Source of the DNA: Prevotella micans DSM 21469 = JCM 16134
GTDB lineage: Bacteria > Bacteroidota > Bacteroidia > Bacteroidales > Bacteroidaceae
Assembly (NCBI RefSeq): GCF_000614105.1
Contig: NZ_BAKH01000029.1
Coordinates: 1-33,725 of the forward strand
Reading direction: 5' to 3'
Length of the DNA: 33,725 bases
Shown here: one piece after another, positions 1 through 8,419 of the stretch
Numbering within the stretch: position 1 is the first letter of the stretch
Layout of the letters: each line of letters opens with the position of its first letter
Position numbers and translations under genes: made by a program
Notes under the pieces: model-generated
What the model was told of the DNA's origin: nothing
Database searches by the model: none
Seen by the model: only the letters and a program-made list of their open reading frames with translations

Positions 1-2
1 TG

Positions 3-83
3 CGGCCTATCGGCCGAGCCTCATAACATTTCCCTGACCCTGTTATGTTTGGATATTTATGCCCATTCGGCCTAACGGCCGAG
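3..83. repeat. Two copies of a GGCC-rich 16-bp hairpin motif
   Basis: CGGCCTATCGGCCGAG at 3-18 recurs with one change (CGGCCTAACGGCCGAG) at 68-83. Each copy can fold on itself through GGCC arms. A separate inverted repeat, CATAACA/TGTTATG, lies between them at 22-28 and 41-47. The stretch sits downstream of the minus-strand esterase, so it may hold terminators; the left part continues outside the window. Confidence 0.6.
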
Positions 84-89
84 TGGGTG
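62..89 (-). terminator. Hairpin downstream of the esterase gene
   Basis: CCCATTCGGCC and GGCCGAGTGGG pair over 11 positions with one G-T wobble and a 4-nt loop. The hairpin begins about 19 nt past the repaired esterase stop. There is no strong T-run on the minus strand, so termination is inferred from position only. Confidence 0.4.
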
Positions 90-107
90 GGACGATGGGG
101 TTTATTG

Positions 108-1207
108 CTACCAGTTCATTATTTGTCGGAGAAATGGGGTGAGTTCTTCGGCCATTCGTTCGTGTTGCTTGAGACTTGGATGGTAGCAAGCGCCGTAGCC
201 CAGTTCGCCCGTTTGGAATGAAACTCAAAACGGAAAATATGCTTATCGCCCTGCTTGTGAAACTCTCGCTGTAATTTGTTGAGAATTGAGGCTTGGAGTT
301 TATTCTCGCGAGCTTTTAGCATCGGCCCATTGAGCAAAACGATTGCGGCGTCGGGATAATAAGCTCGAATCGTACGGATGAAATTACGATAAGCCTCTTC
401 ATATCGTGCAGGGTCGTAGTTGTTTGTAGAGAAATCGTTCGTGCCCAGATTGATGCACACAACTTGTGGTGTCCAGCGTGCGAAATCCCATTTCTCGTTA
501 TAGTCTTCGAAAATGGTGTAGGCGTATTCGCCTGGTAGATTGGTGGGGGTTCCTTCGCGCGGTCCGTTGTAATTTCTGTACACTCCATGTCCGCTTCGTG
601 CGATTGCGAAATGCTGGGCGTTGAGATTTCTGCTAACTATTGCGGCATAGCTTAGGTAATGATTCTCGGTTTCGTCTTCATAGGGGTCTCGACCGTCGAT
701 ACTTTCTATTCCGAAAGCGCATGTTATGGAGTTCCCGATGAATTCTATTTTCCTTTCGGGCATTATGGGTGGTGGAAGGATTGTGGCGTTTTCATCGATG
801 GCGAATCCCAAGAATTCGGCGTGTCGCTGCAGACCTTCGATGATGTAGGTTAGTCGAACCTCATGGTCACGGTCTTGCAGGGCTGTGGCTAGGTTCACTA
901 CCGAATCTTTTTCGCTGTTAAAGCTCACCTTGAAAGGTTCGGCTCCGTCTATGGAGCAAACGAAATATCCGCTTTTCGGTTTAGCAATCATTTTTAGCGA
1001 TGTACCGGTGAATCGGGCGGCGATTTCGATTCCCGGCCAATTGAAAGTAGGGCGCAGAGGGTTGCTGAACGAAATTCGCCCGACATAGCAGATGTTGGGG
1101 TTATCGGGTTGTATTATTTTTCCCTTAACCGGGATTGTCGACGAAGCGTTGGTTGTCATAGCAACAGTTAGCCAGATGTAGAGCAGAACGAATAGTTTTT
1201 TTTGCAT
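108..1207 (-). CDS. Secreted SGNH/GDSL esterase, CE2-like (frameshifted near 3' end)
   Basis: Predicted exported carbohydrate esterase of the SGNH hydrolase type, resembling CE2 acetyl esterases that deacetylate plant glycans. The start at 1207 gives a signal peptide (MQKKLFVLLYIWLTVA) and lies below a -7 box at 1243-1250; the ATG at 1255 lies upstream of that box. Residues about 35-140 form the N-terminal beta-sandwich region with the GR and FNWPG motifs. The hydrolase domain follows, with FIGNSIT (Ser160) and LGTND (255-258). The open frame drifts after about residue 329 and stops at 119. Another frame supplies GYGACYHPS with the catalytic His (about 343) and ends at 108. Restoring one T/A near 221-223 gives a 366-residue protein. 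Class is confident; substrate is inferred. Confidence 0.85.
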
Positions 1208-1242
1208 TTCGGTTTTCTTAATACTAATATTTTCTAGAGGTG

Positions 1243-1250
1243 CAAAGATA
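1243..1250 (-). promoter_or_regulatory. Promoter -7 box for the esterase gene
   Basis: The minus strand reads TATCTTTG, matching the Bacteroidota -7 consensus TAnnTTTG. Transcription would start near 1236, leaving a leader of about 30 nt before the ATG at 1207. I see no convincing -33 TTTG at the right distance. Confidence 0.55.
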
Positions 1251-1298
1251 GGCATGTTAGAAGATTACTCTAGGATTTGCGGTTGTGATTTGGATATA

Positions 1299-1334
1299 GA
1301 AAAACGTTCGAGGATATTCCCCGAACGTTTTCCT
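1299..1334 (-). terminator. Rho-independent terminator after the DUF417 gene
   Basis: AAAACGTTCG (1301-1310) and CGAACGTTTT (1322-1331) form a perfect 10-bp stem with an 11-nt loop. On the minus strand the stem runs into TTTTTCT, and it begins about 20 nt past the DUF417 stop codon. Confidence 0.8.
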
Positions 1335-1350
1335 TAACTGTACAAGTAGA

Positions 1351-1929
1351 CTAATTTTTGAACTGCTTTAGGAGTTTTCCTGCCGTGTCGGAAAGCAATG
1401 TAATAGCTCCGGCCAATATCACGGTGTCTTTAACTACAAGTCGGCCTGCCCCCGAAAGCAACGGGAATCCATGCTCACCGCTACCAAGATTGGGCACCCA
1501 ACATTCTGGTGTGGTTACCAGGAACGACAACGTACCTATAGTCATGATTATGCACAGCAGTTCGCCGAAAATACCAACCTTGGGCCAGAACATTCCGAGG
1601 AACACCAGGATGCCTATCGACATGATGAGACAACCAAGACCGTAGGAAAACGTATAAGTGCGGTTAGCTTCATGCCACTGTCGGTTCTTCAGTACCAGTT
1701 CGCCCTCCTTATTTTTATATTCTTTGTATTCCGGAGCTTCCTTGGCGTAGAAGAAACTCATGAAAGGACTATTGGCCACGAAGGGCACGATACCGTCGGC
1801 CTCGTAGTGGGTAAATTTCAACCCGCCTATCCAAACGAAAACAATCAGTATAGCCACACGGATTAAGTTCAAACCCGTTTGGCGAAGATTCGACGCAAAC
1901 TCTAAGAATGCAATTACTTTACTTTTCAT
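1351..1929 (-). CDS. DUF417 family inner-membrane protein (YkgB/RclC-like)
   Basis: Integral membrane protein of 192 residues. The pattern fits DUF417, the family of E. coli YkgB and of RclC, a reactive-chlorine resistance protein. Hydrophobic segments lie near residues 20-37, 95-115, 118-140 and 165-185. Family-like motifs visible are FVWIGGLKFTHYEADGI followed by VPFVANSPFMSFFY, and TPECWVP with a Gly-rich stretch and GAGRLVVKD near the C-terminus. A Lys/Glu-rich stretch at residues 64-84 separates the first and second hydrophobic segments. It appears monocistronic, with its own -7 box upstream and a strong terminator downstream. Family assignment is confident. A role in oxidant resistance is only inherited from RclC, since no rclA or rclB neighbour is present. 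Confidence 0.85.
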   Translation of the reverse strand: MKSKVIAFLEFASNLRQTGLNLIRVAILIVFVWIGGLKFTHYEADGIVPFVANSPFMSFFYAKEAPEYKEYKNKEGELVLKNRQWHEANRTYTFSYGLGCLIMSIGILVFLGMFWPKVGIFGELLCIIMTIGTLSFLVTTPECWVPNLGSGEHGFPLLSGAGRLVVKDTVILAGAITLLSDTAGKLLKQFKN

Positions 1930-1997
1930 ATGCCTATATACCTTTTATTTTTTTTGTTATGCCCGCCGAGTTAATCGGCCGACTAATTAATTGCTCG

Positions 1998-2005
1998 CAA
2001 AGTTA
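1998..2005 (-). promoter_or_regulatory. Promoter -7 box for the DUF417 gene
   Basis: The minus strand reads TAACTTTG, a match to TAnnTTTG, about 69 nt upstream of the ATG. The leader then contains a small GCCGA/TCGGC hairpin (1965-1979). No clear -33 element is seen. Confidence 0.45.
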
Positions 2006-2128
2006 TGATAGCATCCTGTTCGGAATTACGAATAGTTCATTGATTAGAACTATTGTTGCATAGAACACAACTATTGATGGGCTGTAGAGACGTGATAGAG
2101 GGAGGAATATGGTTTCGTCATAAAATCT

Positions 2129-2136
2129 TACCTTTG
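2129..2136 (+). promoter_or_regulatory. Promoter -7 box of the thiamine operon
   Basis: TACCTTTG fits the Bacteroidota -7 consensus, with a weak TTTC at 2113-2116 upstream. The predicted start, near 2142, falls just before the TPP riboswitch, as expected for a riboswitch leader. Confidence 0.6.
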
Positions 2137-2150
2137 CCTCCGGCTTCCAG

Positions 2151-2241
2151 AGTGGAAGCTAAGGGGTGCTCGCTCGTTTGGGCGGTGCTGAGAATATACC
2201 CGAGAACCTGATGCGGATAATACCGACGTAGGGATTTTTAC
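2151..2241 (+). promoter_or_regulatory. TPP riboswitch (THI element)
   Basis: The conserved aptamer parts occur in order: GGGGTGCT (2163-2170), a small P3 stem CGCTC-GTTT-GGGCG, CTGAGAATATACCC (2188-2201), GAACCTGATGCGGATAAT starting at 2204, and ACCGACGTAGGGA ending at 2234. AGTGGAA (2151-2157) can pair with TTTTACT after the core as an outer stem. It lies about 40 nt upstream of a TonB-receptor gene followed by a PnuT-pyrophosphokinase gene, the expected context for TPP repression of thiamine uptake. CCCCTT at 2245-2250 is complementary to AAGGGG at 2161-2166 and may belong to the expression platform. Confidence 0.96.
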
Positions 2242-2277
2242 TCTCCCCTTTTAATAATCATTTCATAATACACAAAC

Positions 2278-4639
2278 ATGAAGAAATTCATCATGTTTGC
2301 AGCTTCACTTATATGTGTGGCTGCAACGAAGGCGCAAAACAGCGCCGACACTCTCACGCATGAAGAGCTAGCCGAGGTTATTGTGGCCGGTGTGCGTGCA
2401 CAGAAAAATGCGCCCTATGCTGTGGCTAACATCAAGAAGGGCGAACTGCAAAAGTTTTCGCGCAGCGGGCGTGAGCTTCCGTTACTGCTGACTAGAACAC
2501 CGGGTATACTGGCATGGGGCGAAAACGGACTCGGAACCGGAACCGTGGCTATGCGTATTCGTGGGGCTGCCGGAAGTAGAATCAACGTTACGCTCGATGG
2601 CGTTGCACTCAATTCGCCCGAAGACCAAACAGTGTTCTGGGCAAATATGAATTCGTTCAGTGCCCTACTTGGAAGCGTGCAGGTACAGCGCGGAATAGGC
2701 ACGTCGACTAACGGCGACGGAGCTTTCGGAGGCTCCATTTCGTTAGCCACTGCTACGCCCTCAAAGAAACCTAAGTTGGAGTTGAGTGGCTCGTATGGTT
2801 CCTACAATACTTATAACACCGGTCTGAATTTCTCCACCGGATTGCTAGGTAAAGGATTCATTTTCGACGGAGCGTATCACGAAACCGGTACCGATGGATA
2901 TTTACACGGCACAGCCGGCCGGTCGGGCTCATACTATGGCGGACTGACATGGTTGGGCAACAACTTTCAGGTGCGATATAAGAACATAGGCAACTTCGAG
3001 AAAACCGGTCAGGCATGGAATGGCGTAGTGGCAGGAAACAGCGACGGGTCGCTAATGATGGAGGGTATACGAACCTACCAGGATATTTATGCCCATGGGC
3101 TGGGGCGATTCAATCCGCTATACGAAAGCTTGGAGTTCGATGATGTTAACCGGAAGTTCGTCAAGGATGCGAATGGCAACTATAAAACATCACGCTACAC
3201 GATGGATGGCGGTTCGTTATGGAGGCGAACAACCGATAACTTCTATCAGAACCATAATATTCTCTCGACCGCCTGGAAACCATCCGAACACTGGACACAT
3301 AACCTATCCGTTCATTACACCTACGGTTACGGGTATTACAGCGAGTTCCGCCAAAATAATAAGTTCGACAAGTTCGGACTCGTTGCAACCGACGTGAATG
3401 GTAAGAAAGTGAAGCGGAGCGATTTTGTGCGGAAGAAGGGACTGTCTCAACATACCTATGGTGTGGTTTACAACGTGAATTATCGCGATGAACAGTGGGA
3501 TGTTCTCGGCGGGGTGAACTTACAACAATTCCGCGGCAGTCATTTCGGTTATCTCACTTACGTGGCCAATCGTGGACAGATACAAGATTTCACAGGACAC
3601 CGATATTATGACTCTAAGGCACGCAAGAACGATTATTCGGCTTTCGCAAGGCAACCTATCATGCAAGTAGCATGTTGGATTTGTTTGCCGACGTGCAATA
3701 TCGCCATGTGGCTACACCACCGATGGACGTAATGATAAGTTTTACAAGCAGGCTGATGGCACCTTCCTGAACCAGATACTCGATATTCGTGCCACATATA
3801 ATTTCTGGAACCCTAAGGCTGGGATAAGCTTTCATAGTGGGCCGCATCGTGCTTATGCCTCGGTGGCCTATGCCGGCAGAGAACCCGAACGTAGTAATTT
3901 CACCGACAACGGAAAATATCCTGCACCGAAAGCCGAGCATCTGCTGGACGCAGAACTGGGCTATCAATACTCTGCTCCGCGTGCAAGAGCAGGTGTGAAC
4001 TTCTACTACATGAACTATAAAGACCAGTTCGTGCAAACTGGTGAGAAAAGCGACATCGGCGAGAATCTCACAACGAATATAGCCCGCTCCTATCGTATGG
4101 GAGCTGAAATCACCGCTGCCTGGGATGCTCTATCGTGCCTGACCCTCGAGGCCAACGCTGCTTTGAGTACGAATCGAATAAAAGATTTCGACGAATACAT
4201 CGACAACTGGGACGACGACAAGCATCCTGCCGTTGTGCACTATGATAACTCGGTGCTTTCATTCTCACCGTCGGCTATCCTGAACGGGTTTATCAACTTC
4301 CACTATAAATCGCTCGAGGCTGTTTGGCACACTAACTTCGTGAGCCGGCAATATCTCGACAACACTGAAAATAAAGACCGGTCGCTACCGCGCTATTCGC
4401 AAACTGATATAAACCTGTCGTATAACATCGGATTACATCGTACAATTCTTGGCCTGAAACAAATATTCTTAGGTCTAGACTTGAACAACATCTTCAATAA
4501 TCACTACGCCGCCAGTGGATGGGCCTATACAGCCGTCAGTCAGTCGGCTCACTACACACCTCAGAATCGCTATTGGCAGCTGGGTTTTATGCCCATGGCC
4601 GGATTTAATATGATGGGTAGTATAACACTTCGATTCTGA
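2278..4639 (+). CDS. TonB-dependent outer-membrane receptor, probable thiamine uptake (two frameshifts)
   Basis: Outer-membrane beta-barrel receptor, predicted to import thiamine or its phosphates using TonB energy. A signal peptide (MKKFIMFAASLICVAATKA) leads to a plug domain at about residues 28-160, containing RTPGILAWGENG, MRIRGAAGSR and GDGAFGGSISLAT. The barrel follows and ends in MGSITLRF with the usual terminal Phe. The frame breaks twice. At about 3648 an A is missing (FA then KATYHASSMLDLFADVQYRH). At about 3714 a G is missing (then TTDGRNDKFYKQADG). With both restored the protein is about 787 residues. Substrate is inferred from the TPP riboswitch upstream and the transporter-kinase downstream, which begins inside its stop codon (TGATG). 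Confidence 0.9.
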
Positions 4640-5862
4640 TGCAGGAATTCATATCCACTCACTGGCTTGACCTATTGGGCACGCTCATAGGCTTGGTTTA
4701 CATCTATCAGGAATATAAGGCTAGTATATGGCTTTGGCTAACGGGAATCGTGATGCCTGTGGTTTATATGTTCGTTTATTACGAGGCCGGACTGTATGCC
4801 GACTTTGGAATGCAGATTTATTACGCTCTTGCTGCTATTTACGGCTTCCTGTTCTGGAAGTTAGGCAGGCACGAACAGAAAGAACTGCCTGTTTCGCATT
4901 TCCCACGTCGACTGGTGTTGCCTGCTACCGCTGTGTTCTTCGTTCTTTGGGGAGCACTTTGGCTGGTGCTCGTGAAGTTTACTAACTCCACTGTACCGGT
5001 ACTCGATAGCTTCGGCAATGCACTTAGCTTTATTGGCCTGTGGGCTCTGGCTCGAAAATATATCGAGCAGTGGTGGATATGGATTGTTGTCGACCTTGAA
5101 CTCTCCACCTTATATATATATAAGGATATACCTTTTACCGCCGTTCTCTATGCTCTATATGCTGTGATAGCTGTGGCGGGTTATCGCAAATGGAAGCGCG
5201 ATTACAAGGCCGATATCCGGCACGAGGGGCAACTCCCGTCTGACGGTGTGGTGATTCTTGCCGCCGGCGATTTCCCTAGGCATGAAGTACCGCTCGCTAT
5301 TCTTCGTAAAGCAAAAGAGCTTTATGTGTGCGATGGTGCGCTAGCCGAGCTCATTGAGTACGGACTCGAACCCACGGCTGTGATAGGCGATGGCGACTCT
5401 ATATCGCCCTCGCTGCGTGAACGATATAAAGAGATATATCATCAGTTCGATGAGCAGGATGATAACGACCTCACCAAGGCCACCCGATTCGCCCTCACCC
5501 GAACCTCCGAGCGTAATTTCATATATCTGGGGGCAACTGGTAAGCGCGAAAACCATACGTTGGGCAATATCTCGCTGCTTATGCGCTATCGTCGTGAGCT
5601 GGGTGTCTGTCCGGTGATGATAACCGACCATGGCTGGTTTTGCCCTTCATCGGGTAATACAGAGTTCTGTTCATTTGCCGGTCAGCAGGTGAGCATCTTT
5701 AATATCTCTTGTAGGCAGCTGTCGAGCTACGGTTTGAAGTGGCCGGCCTATCCCTTTAAAGAGCAGTGGCAAGGTACGCTCAACGAAGCTCTAGGCCCGA
5801 GGTTCACAGTGTATGCCGATGGCGACTATCTGGTTTATCGCACCCACGAGCCGAAATTATAG
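4639..5862 (+). CDS. PnuT-type thiamine transporter fused to thiamine pyrophosphokinase
   Basis: A 407-residue bifunctional protein in one uninterrupted frame. Residues 1-185 are a PnuC-family membrane domain (about seven hydrophobic segments; motifs WLWLTGIVMP, YEAGLYADFGMQ, QWWIWIVVD); the thiamine-type members are called PnuT. After a basic linker (WKRDYKADIRHEG), residues 202-407 match thiamine pyrophosphokinase: VILAAGDFPR, then GDGDS (250-254), DDNDLTKA (274-281) and GATGKRENHTLGN (298-310). The kinase would turn incoming thiamine into TPP in the cytoplasm and so trap it. Its start overlaps the receptor stop by 1 nt, implying translational coupling, and it falls under the same TPP riboswitch. 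Transport specificity is inferred; the two domain assignments are firm. Confidence 0.92.
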   Translation: MQEFISTHWLDLLGTLIGLVYIYQEYKASIWLWLTGIVMPVVYMFVYYEAGLYADFGMQIYYALAAIYGFLFWKLGRHEQKELPVSHFPRRLVLPATAVFFVLWGALWLVLVKFTNSTVPVLDSFGNALSFIGLWALARKYIEQWWIWIVVDLELSTLYIYKDIPFTAVLYALYAVIAVAGYRKWKRDYKADIRHEGQLPSDGVVILAAGDFPRHEVPLAILRKAKELYVCDGALAELIEYGLEPTAVIGDGDSISPSLRERYKEIYHQFDEQDDNDLTKATRFALTRTSERNFIYLGATGKRENHTLGNISLLMRYRRELGVCPVMITDHGWFCPSSGNTEFCSFAGQQVSIFNISCRQLSSYGLKWPAYPFKEQWQGTLNEALGPRFTVYADGDYLVYRTHEPKL

Positions 5863-5905
5863 CCCGGCTAAAACGCTATAAAACAGATGATTCTTTTGCA
5901 CTGTT

Positions 5906-5937
5906 TTTGTTTATTAAATAAACTCTACTTATCTTTG
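5906..5937 (+). promoter_or_regulatory. Bacteroidota-type promoter for the LRR gene at 6313
   Basis: TTTG at 5906-5909 and TATCTTTG at 5930-5937 are separated by 20 nt, an almost ideal -33/-7 pair. It follows the end of the thiamine operon and implies a leader of about 370 nt before the next ATG. Confidence 0.75.
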
Positions 5938-6050
5938 CCACCGTGAAACGGTTATCAATATCATTCTATAGCAATAATGTAGCGCAGAGAAATTTCGATT
6001 TCCCTGCATCTTTTTGTGCTAAATGTTTGGTTGTTCCAAATAATTTGCTA

Positions 6051-6120
<70 letters not shown>

Positions 6121-6160
6121 TGGCACCTAGCTCTAATAATACATTTTTTACTTTATCTTA

Positions 6161-6170
6161 CGCGCGCGCG
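6161..6170 (+). repeat. (CG)5 run
   Basis: CGCGCGCGCG lies 42 nt after the AC tract in an otherwise AT-rich leader. It is a second alternating purine-pyrimidine block. Confidence 0.9.
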
Positions 6171-6312
6171 AAGTGTGCTGTAAACCCAATAAACGCGGGG
6201 ATTCCTAAAGGATTCTTCGTGCCACTTTTTATGTCCTTTCCGCTGGGCTATTTAACCCGGCGTAAGGATGAATTTTATATTCGTTTCTAATCACAAATAA
6301 CAAGTAATTCAA

Positions 6313-8178
6313 ATGAAAAAAATCTATCTCATCATCTTCTTCCTGACTCTTGCAATAGGTATCCAAGCACAGTCGGGAACTTACACAGCTAACGGACTTG
6401 AATGGACATATCAAATTAATGGATTAGAGGCTACTATTACAGGTACAACTCAACAAAGCCCATTCACTGGCCCAATTAATATTCCTAATGCGATAGTTAT
6501 TGGAAGTATAAGCTATCCTGTGACTACAATTGGAGACGGAGCTTTTATGTCAAAGTCAAATTTAATAGGTCAGCTTTTTATTCCCAACAGTGTTAAAACA
6601 ATAGGGCGAACCGCCTTTTCTCAATGCACTGGCTTAACTGGATCATTAGTTATACCCAATAGTGTTACTACTATAGCAGATATGGCTTTTTGGGGGGCTA
6701 ATTTTACAGGCTCATTAATTATACCTAGTAGTATTACAGAAATCGGGAAGCAAGTATTTACTTATTGCAATTTTACGGGAACTTTGACTATTCCTAGTAA
6801 TGTAACAACAATTGGTGAGGATGCTTTTTTAGGATGTAGGTCATTAACGAGTTTGAATTTATCTAATGGTATTACGACAATTGAAAGAGGTGCTTTTGAA
6901 TACTGTGAAGGATTAACAGGTGCTTTAGTAATACCAAATAGTGTAACAACTATTGGAGAAAATGCTTTTTACATGTGTAGTTCTCTTACAGGGCCTGTGA
7001 CTTTACCAAACAATCTAACGACACTTAAAAATGGAATCTTTTGTTATTGCTATGCTCTTAGAGGACCTATGGTGCTCCCTAACAGCCTTACAACGATTGA
7101 AGGGCAAGTCTTTCAGGATTGTTATAATCTTAGAGGAACCCTAATTATTCCAAGTAGTGTTAGAACTGTAAAAAACTTTGCATTCATAAATACAGGGCTT
7201 GATATAATAAAGTTCGAGGACAATCCAAATATAAATTTTGAAGTAGGAAATATTTTTGGAATGTCTAGAAATCTCAAATATATAGACATGGCCGGCCTAC
7301 CACCATTAATCACAACTTTGACACGAGAATATAGTGGATATAATATTTTTGGAGGAATCGAACCTTTTACTATGGTGTATCTTTCAGGAGGCTCTAGCAT
7401 AGCCGAATCTGGACAAGAAAACTTTGTTATAGGCAATACTTGTGATAATTTCGTTGTTTATGATAACTACTCTAGTACTTGGTGCGATTATCCTATTCAA
7501 CACCCATTCTTGGCAACTAAAGCTACTTATTCAGGGCGTTCTTTTTATGGTAATTCATGGGGGAGCCCACGTTATTATACTCTTTGTCTGCCTTATCCGG
7601 CAACTCTTCCCAATGGGATGCGTGCTTATGAATTAACAGCAAAAACTGGTGGTGGTTCATACTTTCGTTTTGTATCTATTGGCGATGGAGGTACAGAATT
7701 GGAGGCTAATAAACCATATCTTGTCCGTACAACTGATGGCGGAACGCATACGTTCGGTACTGAAATGAACGTTCAAGTGCCGGTTACTCCACCTACAATC
7801 GAGGTTCCGGCAACGGCTGATGGTACGATATTCTTTGGTGGGACGACTGTAAATATCGATAATGCCACGGCGGCTGCAGGTGGATATTATAATCTAGAGA
7901 GTAATACGTGGAAACCGATTAAGACGGATAATCCGAACGGAACTGTGCATTCGTTTAGGGCTTATATTCGCTCTACCAGTCCGACGCCCGCTAAGGGATT
8001 CGCTATCGTGCTCGACGACGAAAACGAAACAACCGGAATTGATAATGCAGAAGAGGACATCGAAAAGGGCGACGGCAAGATTTATTCGCTCGACGGCAAG
8101 CTGCTCGGTACGGATGTCGACGCTCTTAAGAGTGGAGAAATATATATCAAGAACGGCAAGAAGTTCTATAAGTTCTGA
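6313..8178 (+). CDS. Secreted BspA-like leucine-rich-repeat protein
   Basis: Predicted cell-surface protein of 621 residues. A signal peptide (MKKIYLIIFFLTLAIGIQA) is followed by about ten LRR_5/BspA-type repeats at residues 65-300 with recurring IPNSVTTIG..AF..C. Residues about 400-575 form a second region with TLCLPYPATLPNG and EANKPYLVRT, common in Bacteroidales surface proteins. A short tail closes the protein (KIYSLDGKLLGTD then GEIYIKNGKKFYKF). BspA relatives bind host matrix or other bacteria; the ligand here is unknown. The repeat-coding half is visibly AT-richer than the 3' third, suggesting a mosaic origin. The gene has its own promoter with a microsatellite leader and is followed 21 nt later by a small ORF that probably shares its transcript. 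Confidence 0.88.
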   Translation: MKKIYLIIFFLTLAIGIQAQSGTYTANGLEWTYQINGLEATITGTTQQSPFTGPINIPNAIVIGSISYPVTTIGDGAFMSKSNLIGQLFIPNSVKTIGRTAFSQCTGLTGSLVIPNSVTTIADMAFWGANFTGSLIIPSSITEIGKQVFTYCNFTGTLTIPSNVTTIGEDAFLGCRSLTSLNLSNGITTIERGAFEYCEGLTGALVIPNSVTTIGENAFYMCSSLTGPVTLPNNLTTLKNGIFCYCYALRGPMVLPNSLTTIEGQVFQDCYNLRGTLIIPSSVRTVKNFAFINTGLDIIKFEDNPNINFEVGNIFGMSRNLKYIDMAGLPPLITTLTREYSGYNIFGGIEPFTMVYLSGGSSIAESGQENFVIGNTCDNFVVYDNYSSTWCDYPIQHPFLATKATYSGRSFYGNSWGSPRYYTLCLPYPATLPNGMRAYELTAKTGGGSYFRFVSIGDGGTELEANKPYLVRTTDGGTHTFGTEMNVQVPVTPPTIEVPATADGTIFFGGTTVNIDNATAAAGGYYNLESNTWKPIKTDNPNGTVHSFRAYIRSTSPTPAKGFAIVLDDENETTGIDNAEEDIEKGDGKIYSLDGKLLGTDVDALKSGEIYIKNGKKFYKF

Positions 8179-8199
8179 TTCACACTAAAGCAACAATCA

Positions 8200-8397
8200 A
8201 TGATGGAAAAGAAAACATACATCTCGCCGCGTATTGAAATAACTCTCCTTGAAACGGAGTCGTTGCTCGAAACCATATCTCTGCCCATAGGTGGCGGCTC
8301 GGCCGGTGGCGGCGGAGATGCCAAGCAAGATATTTTCGAAGATGAAGAGGAAACGGAGGAAATAGGTTATAAAAGAACATCGGTTTGGGATGAATAA
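8200..8397 (+). CDS. Small acidic Gly-rich protein of unknown function
   Basis: Sixty-five residues. The N-terminal MMEKKTYISPRIEI resembles the MKKKYI.P.I.V opening I recall from many tiny Bacteroidales ORFs. A central GGGSAGGGG precedes an acidic stretch (DIFEDEEETEE). There is no signal peptide, membrane segment or cysteine. It lies 21 nt after the LRR gene, so cotranscription is likely. Function is not known to me. A secreted or processed peptide cleaved near the glycine run is one possibility, but no maturation or export gene is adjacent. The second Met (8203) is an equally good start. Confidence 0.65.
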   Translation: MMEKKTYISPRIEITLLETESLLETISLPIGGGSAGGGGDAKQDIFEDEEETEEIGYKRTSVWDE

Positions 8398-8419
8398 AAT
8401 CATCGCTCCAAGATGATGA

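Noticed and set aside
1207..1255. Earlier ATG for the esterase at 1255
   Set aside because: It lies upstream of the -7 box at 1243-1250 and would bury the signal peptide.
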